From the NCBI GenBank assembly GCA_020055645.1, contig CM034546.1:39494001-39558000 (forward strand): a stretch of 64,000 nucleotides of DNA, given 5' to 3'. Position numbers and translations under genes: made by a program. Of this stretch, positions 9,610 to 19,669 are shown in pieces. A model generated the notes under the pieces. That model did not search any database. It was not told the origin of the DNA and was given only the letters and a program-made list of their open reading frames with translations. Position 1 is the stretch's first letter. The number at the start of each line of letters is the position of its first letter. Source of the DNA: Tomocerus qinae. Taxonomy: Eukaryota; Arthropoda; Collembola; Entomobryomorpha; Tomoceridae.

Positions 9610-11895
9610 CAGTGGCGGCCCTAGGGTTTGCGGGGCTGGGTGCAAGAGGTGAAAACATTTTGATACCTGTGTAATGTGCACTTGTGCTTGCAAGGTTGCA
9701 AGTACTAAAATTCGTATACAAATATCATAGCGTAAGTATTCAATTAAAATCACGTATTAAGTATAAATTATTTATTTTGTTCAAGATGGCAATTTAATTT
9801 TGGACTGTGTTAACTAAATACGCTTTGGACTCCAATTAGCTACAAATTAGTATTTTATATTGGTTTTAATTATCAGAACAAGGCTTTTCTGGCTTTTTTT
9901 TCACTGAATGTTTTAATTACATCGTTAAAATCCAGGTGTTCAGCAATATCATTTTCGATGGAAAGAACCGCTAAACCATTTAATCGCTCCTGAGACTTTG
10001 TTGATCGGAGATATGTTTTTATTAGCTTCAATTTTGAAAAACTTCTTTCCGCCGACGCAACTGTTACTGGAATGGTTAGAATAATTTGAAGAGCAATTCT
10101 TACATTGGGGAATTGATTGAACATGTTTTTTTCATATAAATAGCATAAAGTGCCAAATACAGCGAGGTTTCCTAGGAGTAATATGGCAAGTGCCCTAATT
10201 TCATTACATAATTCATTTCCATCAACATCAGAAATTGAATTATCACTGCTATCTGTTAAATTTTCTTCCAAATTTTTACAAAACGTTAAAATAATGTTTG
10301 AACTTTCTGTCTTCATTTTAGGAATATCGTAAAATGGCCCAAATAGATCCTTATGAATTTTCAACTCCTTAAACCTTTGATCTAAAGACAGGCTGCATCG
10401 ATTAAGGTTAAAAAGAATTGTATTCGGAAGCGTTCTTTTTCGTCCTCTACAGGACAGTCGGTACTTTCATGAGAAACAAATTTTCTTTTCTTCTGTATTC
10501 TCTTTTTCTTGAATTCCCTCTCTATTTCAAGCTCATCGCATATTTCTCTGGCATCAATCTCGGCAGACGTCATTCCTTGTATACGTTGCTCCACAAAGTA
10601 TTTACGTATCTTGTCTATTTGCGACAGTGCTTCATCCAATTTAAAGTCTTTCTGTTCAATGATCCAAAATTGTACGGTTATTGGTAATTCTTTTTCTTAA
10701 ATCAATCCACTTTTGCATGGAAAGTATGTGTACTCCGGAAACTTCGTGGCTTTTAACAGTTCTACTTAAATGTTGCCAATCTGAAAGTCCTTGTCCGGAT
10801 AATTTGGTGTCAGCCGAATCAAACAATTTGCATGCAAAACAAAATACTACATTTCCTGTCTCCGAATATATTAACCAGTTTCTGTCTATCATTTCCCCGT
10901 TTTTCAATTTCCTTTGAAAAAAGTATGAAGAGAAGCTTCTTTGAAGAGTATCTTTAGGGAAAGTAGTCATCTGAGTCTTGTATGGCCCGTGGGTAACAAT
11001 TGAAGCACGCATCTCATTTGTCAATAAATGGCGGCCAGGTTTTAGGATCTTTTAGATTGTATTCTACGCTGGAAACATCTCTGCAAACTAATTAAATTTG
11101 GGCTTAAAAATTCACATTCCTGGGTATTTTGATAACTACAATCCACTGCGATACTTTCTGCCAAAGGTGGTGAACATGGTGACTGAAATGCTAAAACGCA
11201 ATCGAATATTAACTAAATTTTAATACCAATCATAATGGCTTGCCATCTGTACATCCAACACTGAACGGTAAATAAAAGCAACCAAATACAATACTCTAAA
11301 TATGCTTACTGCTGTTTAGATTTTCGATTTTGTCATTGTCGTTTGTGTTGTCATTAGTCCGAATAACTGGAGGAATAGCAACCACATATTTCATCAAAGA
11401 CCCTTGTAATTTTTCATCTTCTTTTCGTCCTAGATCTTGTTTTCGTCTTTTAGCTTGCCCGGATTGGTATTTTCTTGCAAAATCTCGTTCTCGTGATGTC
11501 ATTTCTCTTTTAATGGGCGAATTTTTAAAAATATATCAGAAATAAGCTTATGAAAGACATTTATGAGCTTGATCTTACGTGACTAAACTACATGTCCAGT
11601 AGTTTTGTGAGTTGAATAATAAATTTCATGCATAGCCGCTTTATTTTACATTACATTCCTTGATAATGGTCTAATGTAAATGTGCTACTTGAGCAATGCG
11701 TATAAAACCAAGTTATAGGCGTACAGCAAAACATAATTCATCTACACGGACACATATTATGCAAGCTTCATTTTGCAATACACATGAAAATAACATGCCT
11801 ATTGCCTACTACTTAAATTGTCACAAGTGCGGGGCCCCCCTGAGCGCGGGGCCCGGCGCGACCGCTCCATCCGCTCCATAGGCGGGCCGCCACTG
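9610..11895 (-). mobile_element. hAT DNA transposon, internally deleted, 8-bp TSD
   Basis: The element is 2286 bp. Its ends are inverted repeats (CAGTGGCGGCC at the left, GGCCGCCACTG at the right) flanked by perfect 8-bp target duplications ATGGTGAG (9602-9609 and 11896-11903). It carries remnants of a ZMYM1-like hAT transposase on the minus strand. The insertion lies within the GR pseudogene A reading region. A short GC-rich patch with a CGGGGCC-type sequence sits inside each terminus. Confidence 0.95.
9873..11502 (-). pseudogene. hAT transposase (ZMYM1/TTF-zinc-finger type), broken
   Basis: Pieces in order on the minus strand. 11502-11296 encodes a basic N-terminus (KYQSGQAKRRKQ) followed by a GSLMKYV segment typical of this transposase group. 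11024-10656 encodes a TTF-type zinc-finger region including VFCFACKLF. 10639-10382 encodes a linker with a KKKRIQKKRKF basic patch. 10364-9873 encodes the C-terminal hAT dimerisation domain with the conserved SAERSFSKLKLIK and RLNGLAVLSIE words. The central catalytic region (DUF4371-type, with the acidic triad) is missing between about 10660 and 10640, and the remaining pieces are frameshifted. An active enzyme cannot be made. A gap between the first two pieces may contain an intron. Confidence 0.9.
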
Positions 11896-12000
11896 ATGGT
11901 GAGGTAGAGTGATCTTTTAATAATTCCCTTCAGTTTGATAGATTCACAATTACCGAAAATATCATTCTATATTTACATGATTTGTGAAATGAATGCCATG

Positions 12001-12388
12001 TGCTTAATGAAATAAAGTAAACCTGAAAGTAATATATGTCCAGGGTGGTAATGAAGTAATACTGGTTGGTCAATGGGCATGCTTAAGCCCTTTTTAATGG
12101 TTTGGGTTTATTTAAAAATTTGTAAAGGAATAGTTTTGTACGTTATTGATCTTGATTAATTTGAGCATTGTCTTTATTTTTTAACAAATGATATCATGAG
12201 ATCATATTACATGGTATTACAACTGATTTTTGCAAACATTAGGAACTTAATTAACTTCTTGTCAGAGCTTTATCTTTAAATTAGGTCTACTCTTTCGTCC
12301 CACTACTCTACTTAAAAGATTTATAAAACCTTTTGACAAAAAAATCTTTTTTTCTGGAAACTTAGAGGGTACTTCTTTTGGATACCTG
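12001..12388. other. Intergenic remnant downstream of IR copy 2
   Basis: No gene was recognised. The last ~70 bases (12320-12385) resemble the transposon-derived tract downstream of IR copy 1. Confidence 0.4.
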
Positions 12389-14311
12389 CTAAATACGAAT
12401 CACACGATTTGCTCTTCGAATATCATTGGTAAAAATTGTTAACTTGTTTAGAAGATTGACGACGCGTATTTTCAGCTTCAATCTAGAGTACCACAACCAT
12501 TCCATAAGAAGAGTGATGAATGATCCAAGTAGAAAGTATCCGCAAACGAAGAAAATAGTATGGATTTTCATAGACAGACTAACAGGCAATGTCTCAGATT
12601 CTTCATGCTTTAGCTTTGAATGGGATATTGTATCTTTCAAAATATAAATGAATTCTATTTGTTGCTTGAAATATTTTAGAAAACCTCTTTCTTGCATTAT
12701 TTGAAAATATGATTGGAATTTATAACGATAGCAATCATAGAATGTATAAGACATTGGATTATCGATATCTGTTTCCTTTACAGTCATGCAAATTCCGTCG
12801 GAAGATACTTTAGATGGTATTAAGGGCACAACGTATTGACTTTCCTTTGCATAATACATACCAAATAGTTTCATTGAGAAATTGGTCAACATTTTCCAAT
12901 TGAATGTCCAAGTGTCCAATTTTTGGAGTTCTGCTGTTGCATCGGATTGCCAATCAAATCTAAAGACACTTGAATTCATCTTGTCCACAATTTTATATTT
13001 TTCAAAATATTCGATTCCTTGATCGTCTATACTCCGCCCTATGTCTTTCTCCAATAACAACTTATATCCATTTTCGACGAGATCCTTAAAGTCCACAAAC
13101 TGCTTTCTTTCTGGCGGAGCAATAATCCCACTTGTTATCCACGTTTCATATTGAATATTGACAAGGAACCCAAAGGATACAATTATCAAGTACAAAATGT
13201 TTCTCCTTTTATTGGCAACCTCCTGATTTAAAAGGACGGCTATTGTGGATACAAAAATAAACTCTAATTTCTTGTAGAAAGTAGAAGTTCTAAAGCCTAA
13301 AGCATAAAATGAAATCGGAAATAGCGAAAATATCAGCCACCAGCAATAATCATCAAATGTATTTTGAATCAGAACTGACAAAGGGATTTCCACCAATCGA
13401 GGATTGGCTTCACAGTAATATGGAATCAACTCTTTAAAGTATTCAATGAAAAGATTTATATACCATTCCAGAATATAAGGGTTTATGTATGACGCTAACA
13501 TCCCAATAGTTCCACATCGACGATGTTCTGTTTTAAGATCGTCATATCGCCTTGCATATGTGGCAGTGAAGTTCAATCTTTCAGCCATCAATTCAACAGC
13601 TCTTACTGATTTAAAACAATTTCTTTTTAAACGGTTAGTTTTCACGATTGAATAGAGCTCCATTTTACACTCAGGCAATTGTTTAGGGCTAGTGAACGAA
13701 AATTCTCCATATAGGCTTCCAATATGAAGCCCATGAAGATTGCCGTTTAAATCATTCCAAACTCTTTCCCATTCTGCTTCAGAGTATTTTGTTTCAATTG
13801 GGTGAAGAGTTAATGACTTACCCTTTGGATTGTAGAGAATTGTCATGTAAATCGAATATTTGTTTCCAACTTTCATTGCCAATATAAACAGGGGAGCTAC
13901 TAATTCATAAAGGAGGTTTGATTGCCAATCTGGATTCATCCATTTCAATTCATCTTTGATGACGATTATGAATCTCGAATCCCGACGATTTATTTCTTTT
14001 CCAAAATGAATGACTAGCGTCTTTAAGTCAGGATCTGGTTCCATTAGAATATTTACAGTACAGAAACTTCTAGAGAGATCCCGTGAATTTTGTTCATTTC
14101 GACCGAAGAGAGTTTTATTATATTTGGATGTTGCCAAGGTCCATGGTTGGCCATTTTGGTTAGACAGGATGAAATCTGTCTGCCATTCGGATTGATTGAA
14201 AGTAATCATGTTAAAATCACAATTACAATAGAACGACAAATTTCGAAAGCAATTGATGTTGTTTATAATTATAGAAATAAAAAATGGCACAATTGAATGC
14301 TTGGAATACAT
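12389..14311 (-). CDS. Divergent ionotropic receptor (IR), copy 2
   Basis: Intronless paralogue of IR copy 1, 640 aa from the ATG at 14311. In-frame codons extend upstream to a TTG but contain no other ATG, and the chosen Met aligns with that of copy 1. It has the same architecture: signal peptide (SIVPFFISIIINN), Cys-containing extracellular part, S1 lobe with the shared RAVELMAERLNFTA and RRYDDL words, M1 starting DYCWWLIFSLF, pore-loop/M2, M3 ending YETWITSGIIAPP, S2 and a C-terminal M4 (FFVCGYFLLGSFITLL). It ends RRANRVIRI without the extension of copy 1. No frame break was seen, so it is probably functional. Its ligand-binding lobe differs from copies 1 and 3 mainly around the segment before M1. 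Confidence 0.88.
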   Translation of the reverse strand: MYSKHSIVPFFISIIINNINCFRNLSFYCNCDFNMITFNQSEWQTDFILSNQNGQPWTLATSKYNKTLFGRNEQNSRDLSRSFCTVNILMEPDPDLKTLVIHFGKEINRRDSRFIIVIKDELKWMNPDWQSNLLYELVAPLFILAMKVGNKYSIYMTILYNPKGKSLTLHPIETKYSEAEWERVWNDLNGNLHGLHIGSLYGEFSFTSPKQLPECKMELYSIVKTNRLKRNCFKSVRAVELMAERLNFTATYARRYDDLKTEHRRCGTIGMLASYINPYILEWYINLFIEYFKELIPYYCEANPRLVEIPLSVLIQNTFDDYCWWLIFSLFPISFYALGFRTSTFYKKLEFIFVSTIAVLLNQEVANKRRNILYLIIVSFGFLVNIQYETWITSGIIAPPERKQFVDFKDLVENGYKLLLEKDIGRSIDDQGIEYFEKYKIVDKMNSSVFRFDWQSDATAELQKLDTWTFNWKMLTNFSMKLFGMYYAKESQYVVPLIPSKVSSDGICMTVKETDIDNPMSYTFYDCYRYKFQSYFQIMQERGFLKYFKQQIEFIYILKDTISHSKLKHEESETLPVSLSMKIHTIFFVCGYFLLGSFITLLMEWLWYSRLKLKIRVVNLLNKLTIFTNDIRRANRVIRI

Positions 14312-14374
14312 TTTAACACGAATTTTACTGTAATTTCTTCTCGAGTGAACGATCAAAAGTAAGAGAAAGAATGT

Positions 14375-14442
14375 TTAGTTTTAAAGTACGTCGTATTAAA
14401 TGTTGTATACCTAGGCAGTGAGACACCAACGGAGTAGTCAAG
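14375..14442 (-). promoter_or_regulatory. Promoter-proximal block shared by the IR paralogues (copy 2)
   Basis: This matches the block upstream of IR copies 1 and 3 (TAGGTATACAACATTTAATA, ACGACGTACTTTAAAAC, GTCTCACTGCC, all read toward the gene). The block is interrupted at its distal edge by the MITE at 14443-15040; the continuation CTGCCAGC..GCTATTAG is found beyond it at about 15052. Confidence 0.55.
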
Positions 14443-15040
14443 CAGGGTTGTTAGACGGGTTTTTATGGATTGAGGATTTTGGGAAAAACCACTTAAAACC
14501 ACTTAAAACCCCCGTGGGTTTATTTTGTTTTTTTGCAAAACTTACGACAATGTGCACTAATACTGCATCTTAAAACGTACTAATGTCCTTATAATTCTAT
14601 TCAAAAATAGAAATAAACATAATAGAATCCGGTGGAAAAATAATTTTACTTGGTATTTGTAATAATTATTACTTATAAAGTAGATGACGACTATTATTAT
14701 AGCTTTATGTATATTTTAATCGTTGTGAATATAATAGTTTTATCTAAATATATTATATTGTTATTTTGTTATATTGATAATTAGGCTCAATTTTAATTAA
14801 TAATCTACATAATCGTACAGCGTCACATAAACGAATTCCACATTTACGGTGGATTTTGAAATTGGCATTAATCAGTGTGCTTTATAACAAAAGTATTAGA
14901 TGTTTGTTCTTATAATAAAATAGTAAAAATTATATGATAGGCTTGCAATTATGCCTATAATTATGTTGAAAAACTCTTAAACTGTAAAATCCTGTGGTTG
15001 AAGGTTTTTTATAAAACAGGCATGGTTTTTCGACACCTTG
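14443..15040. mobile_element. Decayed hAT-like MITE inserted in the IR copy 2 promoter region
   Basis: About 598 bp. The left end CAGGGTTGTTAGACGGG pairs poorly with the right end (reverse complement CAAGGTGTCGAAAAACC). It is flanked by imperfect 8-mers TAGTCAAG and TAGGGAAG. The continuous sequence in IR copy 1 (GTAGTCAAGACTGGCAG) shows where the interruption occurred. No coding capacity. Confidence 0.62.
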
Positions 15041-15249
15041 TAGGGAAGGGAAGGCTGGCAGCTAATAGCAAAATAGCATCCAGCGATAACCAACTGTAAA
15101 CGGTAACCTGAAATTATACATCATATACCATGAAATTCAGAATAGTTCTCACCAGTATTGTTTTTAATCGGTTTCCCTATTACTTGTTCATAGTTCAAAG
15201 TATAAGGCTTATTATAGGTAATGACAAAAAAGACATACCGTAAACATCG

Positions 15250-15365
15250 ATATAATTCCGCGGGGAATTATTGTTTCAAAGGCACAAATAAAAGGGTGAA
15301 TAGACGAAATAGTTCCGCAGCTGCGGAATTATTTCGATAGGCGGAATTATTTTTCATACAGTCAA
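15250..15365. repeat. Palindromic cluster of AATTCCGC words
   Basis: A near-perfect 32-bp palindrome at 15305-15336 is centred on TTCCGCAGCTGCGGAA. It is preceded by AATTCCGCGGGGAATT at 15256-15271 and followed by GGCGGAATTATT at 15340. It looks like the end region of a small repeat element. Confidence 0.6.
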
Positions 15366-15425
15366 TTTTTATTTCATTTTCAATGCAAAAGTTAAAAATG
15401 AAAAAAAGTTTAATAATAAATGGAT

Positions 15426-15548
15426 TTATATTTCATCTTCTGAAGACAGTGATATATCCATCGGGTCCACAAGATGGAGGTCCATGTCTTCGTCGTCCGA
15501 AGGCAGTAAAATATCATCCTCATGGATCAGGGGCTGTTCCAATTGCAT
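15426..15548 (-). CDS. Short acidic ORF, possible transposon-protein C-terminus
   Basis: A 40-aa frame starting at the ATG at 15548 and open a few codons further upstream through a poly-Gln run. It is rich in Asp/Glu (HEDDILLPSDDEDMD, then SSEDEI at the end). Its composition and position next to the palindromic cluster at 15250-15365 suggest the last exon of a transposon or other protein. It may equally be chance. No family recognised. Confidence 0.3.
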   Translation of the reverse strand: MQLEQPLIHEDDILLPSDDEDMDLHLVDPMDISLSSEDEI

Positions 15549-17000
15549 GTACTGCTGCTGTATTCAACAACAAATAAATTCACAAGCAAAACTCAGCTAA
15601 CATATTACTGCGACTGTTCCTTCCCAATTAGTCGTTAGTTGGCGATTTAAAGTTAGACTTAGTAATGTCTTTAACACACACAGCCAAAAATTTGCTTTCT
15701 GCGCCAATATTTATTTTTTCCAGGTCATTCGTAATTAAAATTTGTAAAGAAGTTTAATTTTTTGTAATAACAAATTTACAGTTCATAAACATACATCTGT
15801 TTGCAGTAGAACATTTGTCTGATTACTTGTGTTTATAATTAGTGTCAATAAAAATCAATTAGATACCCTCGTATATACAGGGCCGCAGCCAGAAAAAATT
15901 TTGGGAGGGGCACCGAGAAAAAACTACCAAATTTTTGCGCTTCGCGAGAAAATTTTAGCGATTTTTTGCAATTTTAGACAAAAATTTCTTTATTTTTTCG
16001 ATTTCTCGGGGGGGGGGGGGCACGCGACCCGGTGCCCACCCTCGCTGCGACGTATATAGGGAATTGGAATGTATCAAACTGTCAAAGGTCAAACTGATCA
16101 ATATAATATCACTATGACCACAGCTACAGTTGCCAAATAATCTTTTAGAATTTCGAGGTGACTAATTTATTATTCTTATTTAAATTAGAAATGAAAAACA
16201 AACTTTTATTTTCCAATTCCCCTGAATTGTGGAAAATAGAGCAAAAATTGCGCTTTATTTCAGTTTTTGGGCTTACTTTAACACTAATTGCCACTACTTC
16301 CTATTTCCCACAATTTTCCGCAATTCCTGGATGTCCAAAAAAGTGGGAAGGGAAATGGAAATATCCGAAACTCTGTCAAACATATCATTCCGCCCTGTCG
16401 ATGGAAGAACTTTTTTTAATTTTCGTCAGATACTACTTCCTGTCTCAGAAACAATTTCATTTACTTGGGTGTAAAAATCTTCTAATTGCATCTAATTTGG
16501 CATACATACCAATTTTCCACAAACACTGTAACATGCAGACAAATGAGAGTTGGGCTACAAGGAATATGGAAAATTATTTCCTGTAACTGGGTTTACATAA
16601 AGGCGGATAGCTTTTGTAGTCGCCTTTGGTGAAGAGTCTCCTATTTGGTCACTTATCTTTACTCTACATAAACGTAAAGTGGGACATGCGCATGAAATTC
16701 TTTCACTATTCTTGTATAAACGTTTGTATATATGTCCGTAATATTTTGTAATTAATGAGAGGACTAGACTATCAGTACTGAGTCTAATCAACGGTCTATG
16801 AAATTCAAGCCAATGCGCAGTCGCTAGAAATTTACTGATTTCAACATTTCCTAGCACACTTTATGTGTTAGGATTCAACTAGTCGTAAATAAAACTTGCG
16901 TGGAACGACCGAATAAGATATAAAAAAAGATTACATTTTTTGAAATTAAATGTTTTAAAAGACATTAACCAATAAAGAAATAGATGTTTAAAATTAAAGC
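15549..17000. other. IR copy 2 upstream spacer
   Basis: Mostly AT-rich without genes. It holds the MITE at 15878-16050 and blocks matching the IR copy 1 spacer. Short ORFs at 16158-16586 and 16555-16857 fall in these duplicated noncoding blocks and have no protein-like features. Confidence 0.5.
15878..16050. mobile_element. Small hAT-like MITE with 8-bp target duplication
   Basis: 173 bp flanked by a perfect 8-bp repeat CGTATATA (15870-15877, 16051-16058). It starts CAGGGCCGCAGCCAG and ends CTCGCTGCGA, sharing a degenerate CGCAGC inverted word. It contains a poly-G run near 16009-16020. A fragment of the same start (CCACAGCCAGAAAAAAA) lies inside the minisatellite at about 58405. The target repeat is AT-rich, so chance is possible. 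Confidence 0.6.
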
Positions 17001-17009
17001 TAGAGTACA

Positions 17010-17180
17010 GAGTGATTTTGACATTCACGGTATTATTGTCCGGACAAAAGTCACGCAAATAATTTTACCTCTATGTATGGCCTCTAACTACAATCAATAC
17101 GGAACACAACTTATTCGGAAATATACACAAATACTCACGATAATATATAAATTGACATGATATTATGATGCCACTTGTAT
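17010..17180 (-). promoter_or_regulatory. IR upstream module B, copy 2
   Basis: Counterpart of 8345-8530, upstream of IR copy 2 and collinear with it. It keeps the ATTCACGGTATTATTG and TACGGAACACAACTTATT words on the plus strand. Confidence 0.6.
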
Positions 17181-17349
17181 TAGGTTGTATCCAGCACTAA
17201 CCAGCATTGTAATCATTTATTCCCAGTGAAGGCGGAAGGCTTGAGGGGATAATTAGATTTCACGATTGCAGATAAATTATCATTATTCAGTAATTGTGAT
17301 CTAACTCCTTCAGGTCCCTCACACTACAATACTTCATTATTATCAGGAA

Positions 17350-17502
17350 CCAATGTATTAGACAATGTTTCTGACAGAAGTATCTTTCAAGGTTATCATC
17401 AAAATATTCATATCATACGTATGTGTTTAGGCTTGGCAGTTTATGCTTCTGAGAAATGAAGAATTTTGCTGACGTCATTCGGTTTGTACAAAATACAATA
17501 TG
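17350..17502 (-). promoter_or_regulatory. IR upstream module A (CRE-containing), copy 2
   Basis: Counterpart of 9133-9285, with a perfect CRE palindrome TGACGTCA at 17470-17477 and the ATATTCATATCATACG word. The A' block lies at about 17240-17300 between A and B. Confidence 0.62.
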
Positions 17503-17579
17503 TGTCCTACTTTACAGCCTGAAGTAACTTGGTTGAAATGTAGAAAAATGTAACAGAATATTGTACATTACTATATACC

Positions 17580-19391
17580 CCAGGAAGGAGGAAGCATTAA
17601 ATTCTAAAATATGCAGGCATTTATATGCAACAAAACCCCCAAATAGACACTACAATAGGTACGAAAAATTATCAAAATAACTACTTTCCCAGACAAAATC
17701 CAATTTTCAGTTTGTTTATGTATACTAACAAGTATCATAAATGGGACTTTGATCAATGCATGTGTTTATGCCATCACCAATTCACCATTAATGCATTTAA
17801 GACATCCCTACCAATCTTAAGACATTTTTCGGGGCATAGCGATCTACTCGAGCCATTCGATTAATGAAATTGCTTTAGTGACATTTTAGTGTTTGGATAA
17901 AGCTTGAATAAGAATAAGTGCGCTTTGCTGAATAAGAAGAATGCCCAAAATTATTAAGGCGACCAATATAAATGACTTATAGTGAGATAGATAGGTCTTT
18001 CAATAATTGCTTGAAAAATGGCCTTTCCGTGCTCTAATCTGTAGATATTGCTGTACCTGTCCTTTATACCCATCAAATCATTGTTTACATAATAAATAAC
18101 TAACTGCGATTTAGTTTATTTAAACACTACAGATAAAAGACAAATATTAATATTGTGTCTTTCTAAAGTATTTTATTGGTTTTAATTAGGTACATATCCT
18201 AAACATTTCCAATAAATATTTATTTAAATACAATGTATTTTTTATTGTTTACAATTTTTTGAATATGAAAGTAACAGACACTCTCTACATGGACATTATA
18301 GTGGCATCGTGAGTTATTCTATCAACAATTAAATAACTTCAATCATCTTCAAGGCAATTATGATACAAGCATGTATATATACAGAACTGAGTTTCGGAGG
18401 GAGCTAAGATTTCCGATAGATATTTTATTGATATTTATTCGCACGTTTGGAATTTTTTGACGGAAATAGGTCAAAAAGGCCTAAAAAATGGCTGTTTTTG
18501 CTATTTCGAGAATAAATTCCCCTTTTCTTGGATTTCTTGGAGCTTTTAGAACGTAAAGTCCTTGTTATGATTCACAAACTTTATTTTTGCTTCGTCAGTT
18601 CATAACCAAAAGACTTGGAGCAACTCTAACGTAGGTAATTGTTCCTTGCCATATAACCTTTTAGAATGTGGAGGTGACCAATTTATTTACGTTGACAAGA
18701 ACGTAAATGTTTATACGACTCCAATCACATTATTAATGCATTTTCTATTTCTATGGAATACTTGGCCAATATCTATACCGTCAATTTTTAATTATCATTT
18801 GATTAGATCCGTTTCCTAATTTATCATCCGCACATCATCCTAAATATTTAATTTAGTCCAGGGAACTTGAGCTGTCAATAAAATGTCAACTTCATTAAAT
18901 ATTTAATTGGACTCCATTTTCTGACAACTTTAAGGAATTACGATAACCGAATAATTAGGTTGAAAATAGTTCACGGTAGCCAATTATTGACCTGTATAAT
19001 TTAAAGCCTCTAATAGAATAAAATGATTTACCCTCAAACCTTTTATCCAAACGAATCACGATCGCGGAACCGCGCGTCAACCTTAGTCTACAATCTAAAA
19101 GTGCAACATTTAATGCAACAGACAGGTTCAGAATTGCAATACCAGGAGGAAACGTTAACATCACCACCGGGTAACATAACCAGTATTTGTATGGTAAACA
19201 ACTAATTTGTTGAGATAAAGGAAACTGTACAAGTTCAGCAGAGCCTCAACGGCACATTTGACTTTGTTCCATTTTTCCGACTGATGGATGCAACATGTGA
19301 ATTGAAGTTTCATTGGAAAAGGAGCAAATCCCTAATTTCCAAACAAAACCATTACCCATCCAACCAATAAATACATTGAATCAGTAATCAA
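17580..19391 (-). pseudogene. Gustatory receptor pseudogene B
   Basis: The decayed GR of the second IR unit. The 3' part (about 18000-17580) encodes a hydrophobic segment (VALIILGILLIQQSALIL) like FTIIVTILLLQQGALMN of the intact GR. The 5' part (about 19391-18950) is clearly related to exon 1 of GR pseudogene C (37766-38088): shared words include CTTTTATCCAAA, AGTGCAACATTTAATGCAAC and CATTGAATCAGT. The expected ATG has become TTG at 19391, and frames are broken throughout. Confidence 0.75.
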
Positions 19392-19669
19392 CGTTTCTTT
19401 GATTTTTGTCACAGCTGTACAATGGTAAATCCTTCAAAAAAAACTAAACAAAGAATCATGAATGGAAAATTTATTTGCCAACCAATAATGACGAATTCTG
19501 CAATTATAAACCTTGATTCCCAACCTATCTATATTTATTGTTTGCCAAAATAGCAACAGAATCCAAACCATGAAGACAGACGGCTAATACGCCAAAAGGA
19601 TGACGAAGACATACCATATAGCGATTGCTCTTCAATAAGTCACATTAAAGCTAGGCACATTCTAGTAAT

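Larger units (their letters stand above)
9353..12000 (-). pseudogene. Gustatory receptor pseudogene A, split by a hAT element
   Basis: Two pieces of a GR C-terminal region, separated by the transposon at 9610-11895. Minus-strand translation of about 11985-11904 gives CESIKLKGIIKRSLYLTM, and of 9609 downward gives a hydrophobic segment ending SLLQ, an in-frame stop, then GAHIHSYSWKFIN. These align with CGSIKLRGIIEMPIYLFM and LLQQGALMNSYSNKFIK of the intact GR at 43540-44798. The N-terminal half is not recognisable before IR copy 2. It is dead because of a stop, frameshifts, truncation and the insertion. Confidence 0.8.

Noticed and set aside
9353-9753. 122-aa and 67-aa minus-strand ORFs as small genes
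   Set aside because: Both cross the left end of the hAT element into GR pseudogene A, so the frames are chimeric and accidental.
16158-16857. ORFs of 142 aa and 100 aa on opposite strands
   Set aside because: They fall in the IR upstream spacer that aligns with IR copy 1 noncoding DNA, where the frames are not conserved.
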